Below are positions 48,860 to 56,509 of a stretch of DNA of 64,000 nt, piece by piece (within the stretch, counting starts at the first letter, position 1; each line of letters starts with the position of its first letter). Source of the stretch: a virus. The notes below the pieces were generated by a model. It was not told where the DNA came from, ran no database searches, and saw only the letters and a list, made by a program, of their open reading frames with translations. A program made the translations under genes and the position numbers. Where the stretch lies: positions 62,001 to 126,000 of IMG/VR virus record IMGVR_UViG_3300041402_000314. The stretch is one strand, 5' to 3'.

Positions 48860-50002
48860 ATGATAACTGAAAATGTAGATCAATTAATTGAAAAATGGGA
48901 TGGAAAGGGTTTCAAGGTAAGCGAAATCTCTGACCAGCTAGTTAGAGAGAACACTGCAAAGATTCTCGAAAATGAGCATAGATATATACTAGAAGCGAGT
49001 TCTACTTTGTCAACAGACATAGCGGACTTCAAGAAGATCATCATGCCTCTTACGAGAAGAATCTTCCCGAATCTTATCGCTAATGATCTTGTAGGTGTAC
49101 AGCCTATGAGCGGTCCTGTTGGACTTGCATACGCACTTAGGTTCAAAGCTGGTAACGCTGAGACTAACTATAACAGTGGTACGCAACAGGAAGTAGGTTA
49201 TAACACTGTTGATAAAGACTACTCTGGTTCTGTTCTTACGTCTGCTGGTGAAAGATGGGGTTCTACTGACCCAACTAAGACCAAGGAAATTCCAGAAGCA
49301 CAAATGAGCATCGAGCAGGTTTCTATCGAAGCAAAGACCAGAAAGTTGAGAGCAAGGTACTCTCTCGAATCTGCACAAGACCTTAGAAACGTTCATGGTC
49401 TTAATGTAGAAGCTGAGATGACTAACATGCTTCAATACGAAATCTCTGCTGAAATTGATAGAGAGCTTGTAGACAGAATTAACACTCTTGCTGATACTAA
49501 CTCTTCCGACTATGTTGTTAGTGCTGGTGACGGTCAGTGGGAAGCTGAGAAGTTCAGAAATCTTTACACAAGAATCGTTAAAGAAGCATCCGCAATCGCT
49601 ACTAGAACTAGAAGAGGTGCTGGTAACTTCATCATATGTTCTTCTAACGTAGTAACTGCGCTTGACTCTCTTAACAACTTCTTGATTCAGCCAACAAGTT
49701 CTGGCCCAATGAATCTTTCTCCGGGTGTTGCAAAAGTAGGTAGCATCGAGAACAGATTCACCGTATACAGAGATACTTTCGCTACAAGCGACTATATCAC
49801 TGTAGGTTACAAAGGTCCGGGTGCTGCTAACAGCGGTGTTGTTTACTGTCCTTACGTACCGATCATGATCAGCAAAGCAACTGAAGAAGGTTCTTTCTAT
49901 CCGATCATCGGTGTTATGACGCGATATGGCGTAGTAGATCATCTTTTTGGCGGAAGCGATTTTTACAGCAAAATTAACGTTGATTTTACAAACGTTTTTT
50001 AA
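48860..50002 (+). CDS. major capsid protein, gp23-like
   Basis: A 380-residue HK97-fold capsid protein. IMPLTRRIFPNLIANDLVGVQPM, SGPVGLAYALRF, the EISAEIDRELVDRIN and GNFIICSSNVVTAL segments are characteristic of gp23. The N-terminal piece up to RYILE (residue 47), followed by A, fits removal by the prohead protease. It is shorter than T4 gp23 (521), lacking the insertion domain. Codons are richer in C at third positions than in neighbours, as expected for the most abundant protein. Confidence 0.95.
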   Translation: MITENVDQLIEKWDGKGFKVSEISDQLVRENTAKILENEHRYILEASSTLSTDIADFKKIIMPLTRRIFPNLIANDLVGVQPMSGPVGLAYALRFKAGNAETNYNSGTQQEVGYNTVDKDYSGSVLTSAGERWGSTDPTKTKEIPEAQMSIEQVSIEAKTRKLRARYSLESAQDLRNVHGLNVEAEMTNMLQYEISAEIDRELVDRINTLADTNSSDYVVSAGDGQWEAEKFRNLYTRIVKEASAIATRTRRGAGNFIICSSNVVTALDSLNNFLIQPTSSGPMNLSPGVAKVGSIENRFTVYRDTFATSDYITVGYKGPGAANSGVVYCPYVPIMISKATEEGSFYPIIGVMTRYGVVDHLFGGSDFYSKINVDFTNVF

Positions 50003-50026
50003 GATAACCTAAAGTAACACATTAAC

Positions 50027-50060
50027 AAAAAGGGCTACTCGATTTGAGTAGCCCTTTTTT
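50027..50060 (+). terminator. terminator after the major capsid gene
   Basis: AAAAAGGGCTACTC / GAGTAGCCCTTTTTT stem with GATTT loop. Confidence 0.92.
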
Positions 50061-50072
50061 ATTGTCCAAAAT

Positions 50073-50102
50073 TTGACTTTTATCTATAGTCTGTGTTATA
50101 CT
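50073..50102 (+). promoter_or_regulatory. sigma70-type promoter before the homing endonuclease
   Basis: TTGACT 50073-50078, TATACT 50097-50102, 18 bp. Confidence 0.65.
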
Positions 50103-50115
50103 ATAAAATCTTAAA

Positions 50116-50220
50116 TATATAAATAATTAAAAGAGAGTTAGCTAACTTACGGGAATAGGTTAGCAACAGGTGGAGTAAGTTACCTGATGTCCTCTCTCAC
50201 ATCTATTTATATAAGGAGTA
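50116..50220 (+). repeat. structured three-way-junction element, copy 3
   Basis: TATATAAATA (50116-50125, a late promoter) pairs with TATTTATATA (50204-50213). Inner stem GAGAG (50133-50137) / CTCTC (50192-50198 region), hairpins GCTAAC (50141-50146) / GTTAGC (50159-50164) and CAGGT (50167-50171) / ACCTG (50182-50186). It lies directly before the ATG of the homing endonuclease, with AAGGAG in the 3' arm. Orientation relative to the gene is the same as in copy 2. Confidence 0.75.
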
Positions 50221-50225
50221 AGATC

Positions 50226-51266
50226 ATGCCAAACCCACCATTCTATACTTACGTTCTATTAGACCCTCGTAAAAAAGGAAACTATATTTATAATGGATTC
50301 TCATTCGATTATGAGCCGTTCTATTTCGGTAAAGGAATTAACGGTAGATGTAATGACCATATCAGCGAAGCTATCAATACCGATAAAAATAGACCTAAAT
50401 TAAATAAAATAAGAAAAATTCTCAAAGTTGGGAGGAAACCTATTATAGTTAAAGTCTTAGAAAATATTGATGAGCAAACAGCATTTGATAATGAAATAGA
50501 ATCAATAGCCGAGATAGGTCGAGCTGATTTAGGTTTAGGTCCACTAACTAACCTAACTGATGGTGGAGAAGGTGTAAGTGGTAGAATTATGTCTGATGAA
50601 GAAAAGAAATTACGAAGTCAAATATTAACTGGTATCAAAAAACCGCCTAGAACAGATGAACATAATAAAAATTTAGGTAATGCTGTTAGTGAAGCATGGC
50701 AAAATAAATTAGAAGAAGGATTTGAGTGGTCTGATGAAACCATTAATAAAAGAGCTGAATCTAATAGAGGTCAAACTAGAACAGATGAACAGAAACAGAG
50801 AATGAGCGTGTCTCAAATAATTTATTGTTCGGATGAGAAAGTTCGTGAAATGAAATCAGAAATATCACTCGAATATTATTCTTCTGAGGAAGGCGAACAA
50901 ACCAAACAACAAATATCAGCTAATCTCGTTTCCTTCTATGATACTGAAGAGGGTCAAGCTCTTAAAGATCATCTTTCATCTATTAACACAGGAGAAAATA
51001 ATCCTTTATATGGAACTAAAAATTCAGTTGAAACCATAGAGAAACGTGCAGCTACTAGAAAGAAAAATGGTCATTGGCAGATAAGTGAAGAGGAATTGTT
51101 TGAATCCTTTTCTAATGGACAGAAGAAACGATTTTCTGACCCAGAAGAGAGACGAAAGCAGAGCGAACGATTAAAGGGTAGGCGTTGGTATAATAACGGT
51201 AAACAACAAGGCCAATACCATCCAGATAAACGGCCTGATGGATGGGAATTAGGTAGATTAAGATAA
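50226..51266 (+). CDS. GIY-YIG homing endonuclease
   Basis: A 346-residue endonuclease. The N-terminal FYTYVLLDPRKKGNY and FYFGKGINGRCNDHISEA hold the GIY-YIG-like strands and catalytic Arg; DNEIESIAEIGRADLG and LTDGGEGVSGR follow as in SegA-type enzymes. The middle and end have NUMOD-like repeats (GENNPLYGTKNSVETI, RWYNNGKQQ). ATG 50226 has AAGGAG nine bases upstream; an in-frame ATG at 50187 within the element would add 13 residues. It sits directly after the capsid gene, a common target neighbourhood. Confidence 0.88.
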   Translation: MPNPPFYTYVLLDPRKKGNYIYNGFSFDYEPFYFGKGINGRCNDHISEAINTDKNRPKLNKIRKILKVGRKPIIVKVLENIDEQTAFDNEIESIAEIGRADLGLGPLTNLTDGGEGVSGRIMSDEEKKLRSQILTGIKKPPRTDEHNKNLGNAVSEAWQNKLEEGFEWSDETINKRAESNRGQTRTDEQKQRMSVSQIIYCSDEKVREMKSEISLEYYSSEEGEQTKQQISANLVSFYDTEEGQALKDHLSSINTGENNPLYGTKNSVETIEKRAATRKKNGHWQISEEELFESFSNGQKKRFSDPEERRKQSERLKGRRWYNNGKQQGQYHPDKRPDGWELGRLR

Positions 51267-51267
51267 G

Positions 51268-51289
51268 GGAGCCTTACGGCTCCTTTTTT
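51268..51289 (+). terminator. intrinsic terminator
   Basis: GGAGCC TTAC GGCTCC followed by six T. Confidence 0.9.
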
Positions 51290-51303
51290 ATTGTCTTTTT
51301 TCC

Positions 51304-51332
51304 TTGACATACTAATATGGTTATGATAAAGT
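51304..51332 (+). promoter_or_regulatory. sigma70-type promoter
   Basis: TTGACA 51304-51309, TAAAGT 51327-51332, 17 bp, then GTCATAATCAATTAAAGGAG. Terminator and promoter together copy the arrangement at 23445-23540. Confidence 0.6.
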
Positions 51333-51362
51333 ATAGTCATAATCAATTAAAGGAGATTTATC

Positions 51363-51569
51363 ATGGAACATCAAATTACGGTTGAGGATTTGAAAGGAAC
51401 TGTAGAACACCTTTTAGCAAGTTCTTATGGAGGAGGTTCTGGGAAAAAACTGGTTCTTACTTTTGAAATCGGAACAGGTAAAACAGAATATACGGTAAAG
51501 GGGAAAGATGAAACAAGAAATTTTGCCTTTATCGAACATGCTGTAGAATTTTATAATACTTTGGCCTAA
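51363..51569 (+). CDS. hypothetical protein, 68 aa
   Basis: After AAAGGAG. Gly-rich loop SSYGGGSGKKLVL then beta strands. Not recognised. Confidence 0.6.
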   Translation: MEHQITVEDLKGTVEHLLASSYGGGSGKKLVLTFEIGTGKTEYTVKGKDETRNFAFIEHAVEFYNTLA

Positions 51570-51576
51570 ATAGTTC

Positions 51577-51605
51577 TTGACTTATATATCCTACTATGAT
51601 ACGAT
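51577..51605 (+). promoter_or_regulatory. sigma70-type promoter
   Basis: TTGACT 51577-51582, TACGAT 51600-51605, 17 bp, then CTGTAAGTGGG. Confidence 0.65.
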
Positions 51606-51647
51606 GTATCTGTAAGTGGGAGTTAACCTGTAGAGGAGATTGGAATC

Positions 51648-51856
51648 ATGAAGAAAAAGTGATTATATATTACTGGCATATGACACCATTAAAAGGTCTC
51701 GAATATAAACACAATGAAGAGATTCTGGATGCCGACCCTTTTGAGATTGCTAAAGGAATCTTCGAAGCAGGTTATCAAACAATGATAATACCTAATAAAG
51801 AAGACGAAAGTATGGTTACTATAGGTATTGATGATAAATTCTTCAGGCAAAGATAA
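51648..51856 (+). pseudogene. small gene needing a -1 shift at its fifth codon
   Basis: ATG 51648 has a good GAGGAGATTGG site and a promoter, but its frame stops after four codons (MKKK). The shifted frame continues for about 65 residues (VIIYYWHMTPLKG ... MVTIGIDDKFF). One more A in the AAAAA run would join them. So the gene is disrupted, recoded, or carries a homopolymer error. Without a shift the only start would be GTG 51659, which lacks a ribosome site. Confidence 0.6.
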
Positions 51857-51895
51857 GGTCTTACTCTATTCGATCTACAATAAATTTGCCGTCAG

Positions 51896-51985
51896 TTTGG
51901 CCTATCCTGTAAATGAATATAAGCTAGGTTGGTAAAGGGTTTAAGGATTTCTATAAACCTATTTTGGCCGATCATTTGGCCGATC
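51896..51985. repeat. three short TTTGGCC repeats
   Basis: TTTGGCCTATC (51896), TTTGGCCGATC (51963) and TTTGGCCGATC (51975) lie in a 170-bp gap without a gene. They could be protein-binding sites; no further evidence. Confidence 0.45.
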
Positions 51986-52005
51986 TGAAATAAATGAATT
52001 TTTTC

Positions 52006-52034
52006 TTGACTTATTAGAACGATCTTGATATAGT
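52006..52034 (+). promoter_or_regulatory. sigma70-type promoter
   Basis: TTGACT 52006-52011, TATAGT 52029-52034, 17 bp, then CTGTAAGTGAG. Confidence 0.75.
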
Positions 52035-52077
52035 ATATCTGTAAGTGAGTGATACCCCTAATAAAGGAGAGACTAAA

Positions 52078-52635
52078 ATGATTGGAATTGGATGTGAGTC
52101 GTTTAACCCGTATATGCTCGGACAAAACAAGCAGGTGAAAAATATCATTTTCTATTACGATGGTGAAATCAAACTCACTATCAATAGTGGATGGCTTATC
52201 GATAAAAATGGATATGGTAGGGATATTAAATATCTCGATACTGATGAGCCTAGAAGGGCTAACAAGGTCATCCTCACTAAGAATGATAATTTCTACATTA
52301 AGAGTGAAGATCAGAGTTATAGCTTCGAGAGTACATATTACGATCTTTACATCTATGCGGATGTCGAATTCATTGAAGAGTATGTTAATCATACTTCAGA
52401 CAATAAAAGTAGGTTCCATTATTATAAGAAATTTATGGTTCCTGTTGTTAGCATCATGCGTAATGGTGAAAGGCTTGAGACTACCACAGTTGAAATCTTC
52501 TCTAGGATAGAAGAGCATGAAGACCTCAGAATCAAGAATATTCAATCTGAGATTCTTAAAAAATCAGGAGCTAATATCAGTATCAAGAGTCTGGCAATGC
52601 TTCTGGAAGTATATAAGTTAGAGGAGAAAAGGTAA
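52078..52635 (+). CDS. hypothetical protein, 185 aa
   Basis: ATG 52078 after AAAGGAG, placed by the promoter. Beta-rich first two-thirds (NIIFYYDGEIKLTINSGW) and a helical end. No catalytic motif seen. Function unknown. Confidence 0.7.
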   Translation: MIGIGCESFNPYMLGQNKQVKNIIFYYDGEIKLTINSGWLIDKNGYGRDIKYLDTDEPRRANKVILTKNDNFYIKSEDQSYSFESTYYDLYIYADVEFIEEYVNHTSDNKSRFHYYKKFMVPVVSIMRNGERLETTTVEIFSRIEEHEDLRIKNIQSEILKKSGANISIKSLAMLLEVYKLEEKR

Positions 52636-52636
52636 G

Positions 52637-52807
52637 ATGGAACGTAAAGAAAGAAAATCCAAAAAGACTGGCGCGAGGAAGGTAAGAAATATGGTAGCTG
52701 TTGATGCTCATTTCAGAAGTGGTGCTGGTGCTATGGGTGGCGGTAAGAAGACCAATAATAAGAAAGACCGTAAGCAGTCTAAACAGAATCTTAAAGAGGA
52801 ATATTGA
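52637..52807 (+). CDS. 56-residue basic Gly-rich protein
   Basis: One base after the previous stop, GAGGAG upstream. Very basic (KKTGARKVR, KKDRKQSKQN) around a GAGAMGGGKK loop. Possibly nucleic-acid binding. Function unknown. Confidence 0.65.
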   Translation: MERKERKSKKTGARKVRNMVAVDAHFRSGAGAMGGGKKTNNKKDRKQSKQNLKEEY

Positions 52808-52808
52808 G

Positions 52809-53117
52809 ATGGATAAGGCTAAGAGAAAGAAAATGAAGCTTGACATTATACCCACTCTTATGTTAGACTTTACAGGAGTATCTTTAGGTGAGGGTAAAAT
52901 TCGTGATGATGGTATAGTCAGTGACTTCCTCGAATTTTGTACAGATAATGATATCAATTGTTTGCGTGGAGGTATGGTAGGTGGCGGTTGTTGTGTTCGC
53001 TATCACCGTCCAGATGATTTGGATAAGATAGTTAAATGGTTTGAAGAGCAAGGCATTACGCCTAATGTACATGACCAAAATTGGGATTGGGATGAAGGAG
53101 AAGATGATGAAAAATAG
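52809..53117 (+). CDS. YggL/DUF469-like protein
   Basis: A 102-residue protein from ATG 52809. The start AKRKKMKLDIIPTLMLDFTG, the GGMVGGG turn and the ending KWFEEQGITPNVHDQNW follow the plan of YggL (DUF469), a small protein that binds the 50S ribosomal subunit in E. coli. If correct, the phage may tune host ribosomes. Moderate confidence from pattern only. Confidence 0.7.
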   Translation: MDKAKRKKMKLDIIPTLMLDFTGVSLGEGKIRDDGIVSDFLEFCTDNDINCLRGGMVGGGCCVRYHRPDDLDKIVKWFEEQGITPNVHDQNWDWDEGEDDEK

Positions 53118-53541
53118 CGATACCCATATTTATTTGTATGCAAAAGGCCATTATATTGAAACGGATACTCTCGAAGACATGAAGAAAATTGTAGCAGAAC
53201 GATGTGGTTTTAATGCTGAAGATGTTAGGGTTAAAGACATACAATCAATATTGACAAGTATAGCATTTAAGATTATAATCAACTCAGGCAACCCAGAACA
53301 TTTTTTTGATGATTTTATTGAAGGTATTTCTCCTGATAATATGTGGAGAATTATGACAAAACAAAAGATGGAAGATTATGATTTCAATTTAGCAGTTATC
53401 GAGAAGTGTTTGAGCGTAATAAGATTTGTTAGTGTGAAAGACGATGATGGTAATCGTATTCTGGAACTTGATGAGCCTAATGGAAATATATTACCACTTA
53501 AAATGGATTGGGATAAAAATGAAACTAAGATTTGTATCTGA
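53107..53541 (+). CDS. hypothetical protein, 144 aa
   Basis: Overlaps the previous gene; ATG 53107 has AAGGAG six bases upstream. Alpha/beta protein with YLYAKGHYIETDTLEDMK at the start. Not recognised. Confidence 0.7.
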   Translation: MKNSDTHIYLYAKGHYIETDTLEDMKKIVAERCGFNAEDVRVKDIQSILTSIAFKIIINSGNPEHFFDDFIEGISPDNMWRIMTKQKMEDYDFNLAVIEKCLSVIRFVSVKDDDGNRILELDEPNGNILPLKMDWDKNETKICI

Positions 53542-54283
53542 TTTACACCTAGAATTTAATTATGAGCCAGAAGTTGTAGATTCATTTATCCCTCATATGG
53601 ATACGGATAGTGAAACTATATTAGCTTTACTTGGTGATATTCATGTAGGTAAAGAAGTAGTTCCTTATCTCGATGAAATGTCTAAGAGGTTTAAGTATGT
53701 AATTTATATACTAGGTAATCATGAATTCTACAATAATAAATTTTATGACTTAAAGAATCAACTACTCGATAAGACTTTTCATATACCCAACCTACATATT
53801 ATAGAGGACGGAACGGTGATTCTCGATGGGCAGAAATTTGTAGGCTGTACTCTATGGTCTGATATGGAAGGCGGTAGAGAAGGGAGTATATTAAACGTAG
53901 GTAAAGGTTTGAATGATTATTTCCGTATAATGGGTACTGATGGTAGAAGGTTAACGACTAAGGAAACCATTAATGCCCATGAATATTCTATAGAGTATTT
54001 AAAGAAGTATGTGGATGAAGATACGGTAGTTTTAACGCACCATGCGCCTAGTATTGGTTTAAGTGACCCTCAGTTTAAGAATTCTCCTATTAAAGGTGGG
54101 TTTGAATCTGATTTGATGGATTTAATATTAGAAACCCGACCTAAGTATTGGTTATATGGTCATACACACTTTAATAAAGGCGAATCTATCATAGAAAATA
54201 CTACACTATTATCTAATCAATTAGGTTATATTGATATGGGCGAGAAGCTTAATTATAATCCTAAACTGATTTTAGATATTTAA
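53519..54283 (+). CDS. calcineurin-like metallophosphoesterase
   Basis: A 254-residue two-metal phosphoesterase. The five motifs are present: FVSDLHLEF (DxH), LLGDIHVG (GDxH), ILGNHEFYNN (GNHE), LTHHAPS (H) and YGHTHFN (GHTH). Size and spacing fit small phage phosphodiesterases with nucleotide or RNA substrates. It overlaps the preceding gene by 23 bases. Confidence 0.92.
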   Translation: MKLRFVSDLHLEFNYEPEVVDSFIPHMDTDSETILALLGDIHVGKEVVPYLDEMSKRFKYVIYILGNHEFYNNKFYDLKNQLLDKTFHIPNLHIIEDGTVILDGQKFVGCTLWSDMEGGREGSILNVGKGLNDYFRIMGTDGRRLTTKETINAHEYSIEYLKKYVDEDTVVLTHHAPSIGLSDPQFKNSPIKGGFESDLMDLILETRPKYWLYGHTHFNKGESIIENTTLLSNQLGYIDMGEKLNYNPKLILDI

Positions 54284-54293
54284 TTAATTTCTC

Positions 54294-54322
54294 TTGACAT
54301 TCCAACTCCGACATGTTATAGT
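54294..54322 (+). promoter_or_regulatory. sigma70-type promoter of the noncoding RNA
   Basis: TTGACA 54294-54299, TATAGT 54317-54322, 17 bp, then TTGTAAGTGACC. Confidence 0.8.
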
Positions 54323-54328
54323 ATATTT

Positions 54329-54664
54329 GTAAGTGACCGAAACGTTCTTTAACAATTGAATAGTTAAGATTTTAGGTAGAGGGTTAGGACAGAAAAATTG
54401 ATGAATCGATGACAGGAAAAGAGGACGCACACCCTAGCGATTGAACGAGTAGCGAGTAATTCGGGAATTGAGTACCGATGGTAGTGGGGAAACTCCGTAA
54501 ATCCAGTAGCAAAAGGGATATGGGATTAGGCTCTGTGAGAATTGGGATACCGAAGCGAGGCAAGTGGCACTATCACCTGAAAAGGTAACGGACTCTCATA
54601 TCTGATAGTGAATCGTATGTTACCAGTGACCGAACCTGAAACAAGTCATATGACTGAGACACTG
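54329..54664 (+). ncRNA. boxA-led structured noncoding RNA, about 340 nt
   Basis: The only gene-free stretch above 300 bases. No good reading frame, clearly higher GC than its surroundings, own promoter. It starts with GTTCTTTAACAATT (54344-54357), close to the rRNA boxA antitermination signal. Stems: CACTATCA (54568-54575) / TGATAGTG (54603-54610), CAGTG (54624-54628) / CACTG (54660-54664) enclosing AGTCATATGACT (54644-54655), and GGGGAAACTCC near 54486. GTGACCGAA occurs at both ends. No known class recognised; the transcript probably runs on into the next gene. Confidence 0.65.
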
Positions 54665-54706
54665 TGATTAACCTTCTTTCTAAAAACTTAATTGGAGATA
54701 AAGAAG

Positions 54707-54877
54707 ATGTTTAGATACATATTACTTATTATATGGTGGGTGATAGTTGATTTGATGGTCGATAATGTATTATTATGGGTTTTAGCTCTATTAATAGGTA
54801 ACATGACAATATTGATCTATATCGGCTCGTTACCATATAAGAAGGTTAAAATTTTTAATATAAGAATGAAACTTTAA
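54707..54877 (+). CDS. small membrane protein, 56 aa
   Basis: ATG 54707 with GGAGATAAAGAAG upstream. Two hydrophobic stretches (3-20, 22-42). First gene after the noncoding RNA. Function unknown. Confidence 0.65.
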   Translation: MFRYILLIIWWVIVDLMVDNVLLWVLALLIGNMTILIYIGSLPYKKVKIFNIRMKL

Positions 54878-54889
54878 GGAGAATATAAA

Positions 54890-55243
54890 ATGGATGTAAC
54901 GATTTCAGTTAAAATAGCGGAAGAAATTGTTGGCTTAATACCCAATATTACACTACTCAACGATAATGAAAGAAAGGTGTATTTTAAATTTTGTTCTGCT
55001 ATAAATAGAGTTCTATCGATACCTGAATTCAGGCCGATAGACGAGGAGTATAATACGAGAAAAATTCAGTGTATCAGAGCTTGGAGAGAGGCTTTTAGAA
55101 CTGAAGAGGGTGAATGCCCAACACTCCGAGATTCTAAAGACGCTATAGATAGCAGACGATGGATTGAGATAACGGATGAAGAAGCATATCATAAAGCTAG
55201 GAATGCGTTCATCGAATTGGATATTACGCTCGAATATAGATAA
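54890..55243 (+). CDS. hypothetical protein, 117 aa
   Basis: After AAGGAG. Helical protein (NDNERKVYFKFCSAINRVL). No motif recognised. Confidence 0.65.
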   Translation: MDVTISVKIAEEIVGLIPNITLLNDNERKVYFKFCSAINRVLSIPEFRPIDEEYNTRKIQCIRAWREAFRTEEGECPTLRDSKDAIDSRRWIEITDEEAYHKARNAFIELDITLEYR

Positions 55244-55285
55244 ACTATAAAGTAGGTCATATAACCTATAAAAGAGGTGTAGAAA

Positions 55286-55627
55286 ATGTCAACCAAAAAT
55301 TTATCTGAAGCTAAGAAAATTACAGGGGTGATGGTTATTATTGCAACTATCCTAAGTTTATATGTTTATTTCATATCGCCTTACGTTAATGACTACGTTA
55401 ATGACTACGTACAAACTAAATTCTCCACAAATACTGAGACGATAAAATATAAAGATATTTCGAAAGATGTGCAATATGTAGGGTTTCAACTTTATGAGGC
55501 AGGAGTCCAAAGAGGTGTATATGAATCACTCAACGAACTCATTAAATATGGTGCTGAAGATTTTAATACTAAACGTGTGATAGATCGAGCAATGAAATCA
55601 TTAATAAAGGAGACTGAAAATGACTAA
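55286..55627 (+). CDS. membrane-anchored protein, 113 aa
   Basis: One N-terminal membrane helix (ITGVMVIIATILSLYVYFI, about 12-30), then a repeated VNDYVNDYV encoded by a short DNA duplication and a helical domain. It overlaps the next gene and may act with it in the envelope. Confidence 0.65.
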   Translation: MSTKNLSEAKKITGVMVIIATILSLYVYFISPYVNDYVNDYVQTKFSTNTETIKYKDISKDVQYVGFQLYEAGVQRGVYESLNELIKYGAEDFNTKRVIDRAMKSLIKETEND

Positions 55628-55949
55628 ATATTCGGAGCAGTATAACAAATACTTGAAGCTTATTGAAGTGTGTAAAGTAAAGGACACCCTTATAAAGTGT
55701 GTCGGGGAGGAAGTTCAACTCGAAGCTTTATTGGGAGCAGAGAAGACAGAAAAGATTATTAACATCATTCTTGATACAGCCGTTCAAATTTATATGAAAT
55801 ATATAGAACCTAAAGAGGTGGAGGCCATTCTATCTTTCTATGAAAGCACGACAGGACAAAAATTAATTAATATACAAGCTGATATGATCATTGATATGAG
55901 AGATCAGTTACAGCCAAAATTAGAATCTTTAATCGAAGAATCAATTTAA
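55620..55949 (+). CDS. DUF2059-like protein
   Basis: A 109-residue helical protein. YIEPKEVEAILSFYESTTGQ matches the key segment of DUF2059 proteins, but the signal peptide usual in that family is absent here. Function unknown. Confidence 0.65.
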   Translation: MTKYSEQYNKYLKLIEVCKVKDTLIKCVGEEVQLEALLGAEKTEKIINIILDTAVQIYMKYIEPKEVEAILSFYESTTGQKLINIQADMIIDMRDQLQPKLESLIEESI

Positions 55950-55962
55950 AGGAGACTGAAAA

Positions 55963-56148
55963 ATGAATGGCGAACATGATTACTATGGAGATGAAAAGGC
56001 GTTTGAGAGTCTATTCGACAGTTACGATGCAGGAGAGAAGAAAATGGTTGTAAATGAAAATTGCATCCTTTGTGGTAGAGACCTACTTCAAGAAGAGGAA
56101 GAGGTTTGTGTTGTCTGTCAAGAATCAGGCGAAGACTTTGGTGATTAA
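55963..56148 (+). CDS. 61-residue acidic zinc-finger protein
   Basis: CILCGRDL and CVVCQESG pairs form a small zinc ribbon in a strongly acidic protein. Function unknown. Confidence 0.65.
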   Translation: MNGEHDYYGDEKAFESLFDSYDAGEKKMVVNENCILCGRDLLQEEEEVCVVCQESGEDFGD

Positions 56149-56160
56149 AGGAGATTGGAA

Positions 56161-56394
56161 ATGAAAATAAAAATTGATATAGAAGGTTGTTCAGGAGAAG
56201 GTAAAAGTACCATTGCCCAATTGATTAAGCTTACTTTAGAAACATATGGATTAGAATGTTCATATGAGGATATTGATGGTATAGAATTAAGTCCTATTGG
56301 GATAGAAAGAAATTTGATGGAAATGAGTAAGCGTCCTGAAAAATATCAAGTTCATGTTGAAATTGAAACTATTCAAGAGCTTAGATCATCATAA
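56161..56394 (+). CDS. short P-loop protein
   Basis: A 77-residue protein from ATG 56161 (AAAGGAGATTGGAA). IDIEGCSGEGKSTIAQLI is a standard Walker A at residues 4-21, but Walker B and the rest of a kinase or ATPase are missing. It is either a degraded nucleotide kinase or a minimal P-loop protein. Confidence 0.65.
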   Translation: MKIKIDIEGCSGEGKSTIAQLIKLTLETYGLECSYEDIDGIELSPIGIERNLMEMSKRPEKYQVHVEIETIQELRSS

Positions 56395-56396
56395 AT

Positions 56397-56469
56397 GCCG
56401 TTTTAAGTGGTGTTAATCGTATATCCATACCAACCAATAGACATAGTGGTTTAAGTCTCTTAAAACGGC
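56397..56469 (+). ncRNA. structured leader RNA candidate
   Basis: An 11-bp stem GCCGTTTTAAG (56397-56407) / CTTAAAACGGC (56459-56469) closes a loop with two small hairpins (GGTGT / ATACC and AGAC / GTCT). It lies right after a stop codon and 40 bases before the next gene. There is no T-run, so it is not a simple terminator; a leader control or stable RNA is possible. Confidence 0.55.
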
Positions 56470-56509
56470 TTGTAGGGACTGGTGTTAACAATTTAACTGA
56501 GGAGATGGA

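Noticed and set aside
49010-49942. A 310-codon open frame on the minus strand across the capsid gene
   Set aside because: It lies fully opposite gp23, has no ribosome site, and its residues are the reverse reading of biased capsid codons.
50116-50220. Hammerhead ribozyme (a CTGATG is present in the 3' part)
   Set aside because: The other two copies lack CTGATGA and no matching GAAA core is found, so the catalytic core is not conserved.
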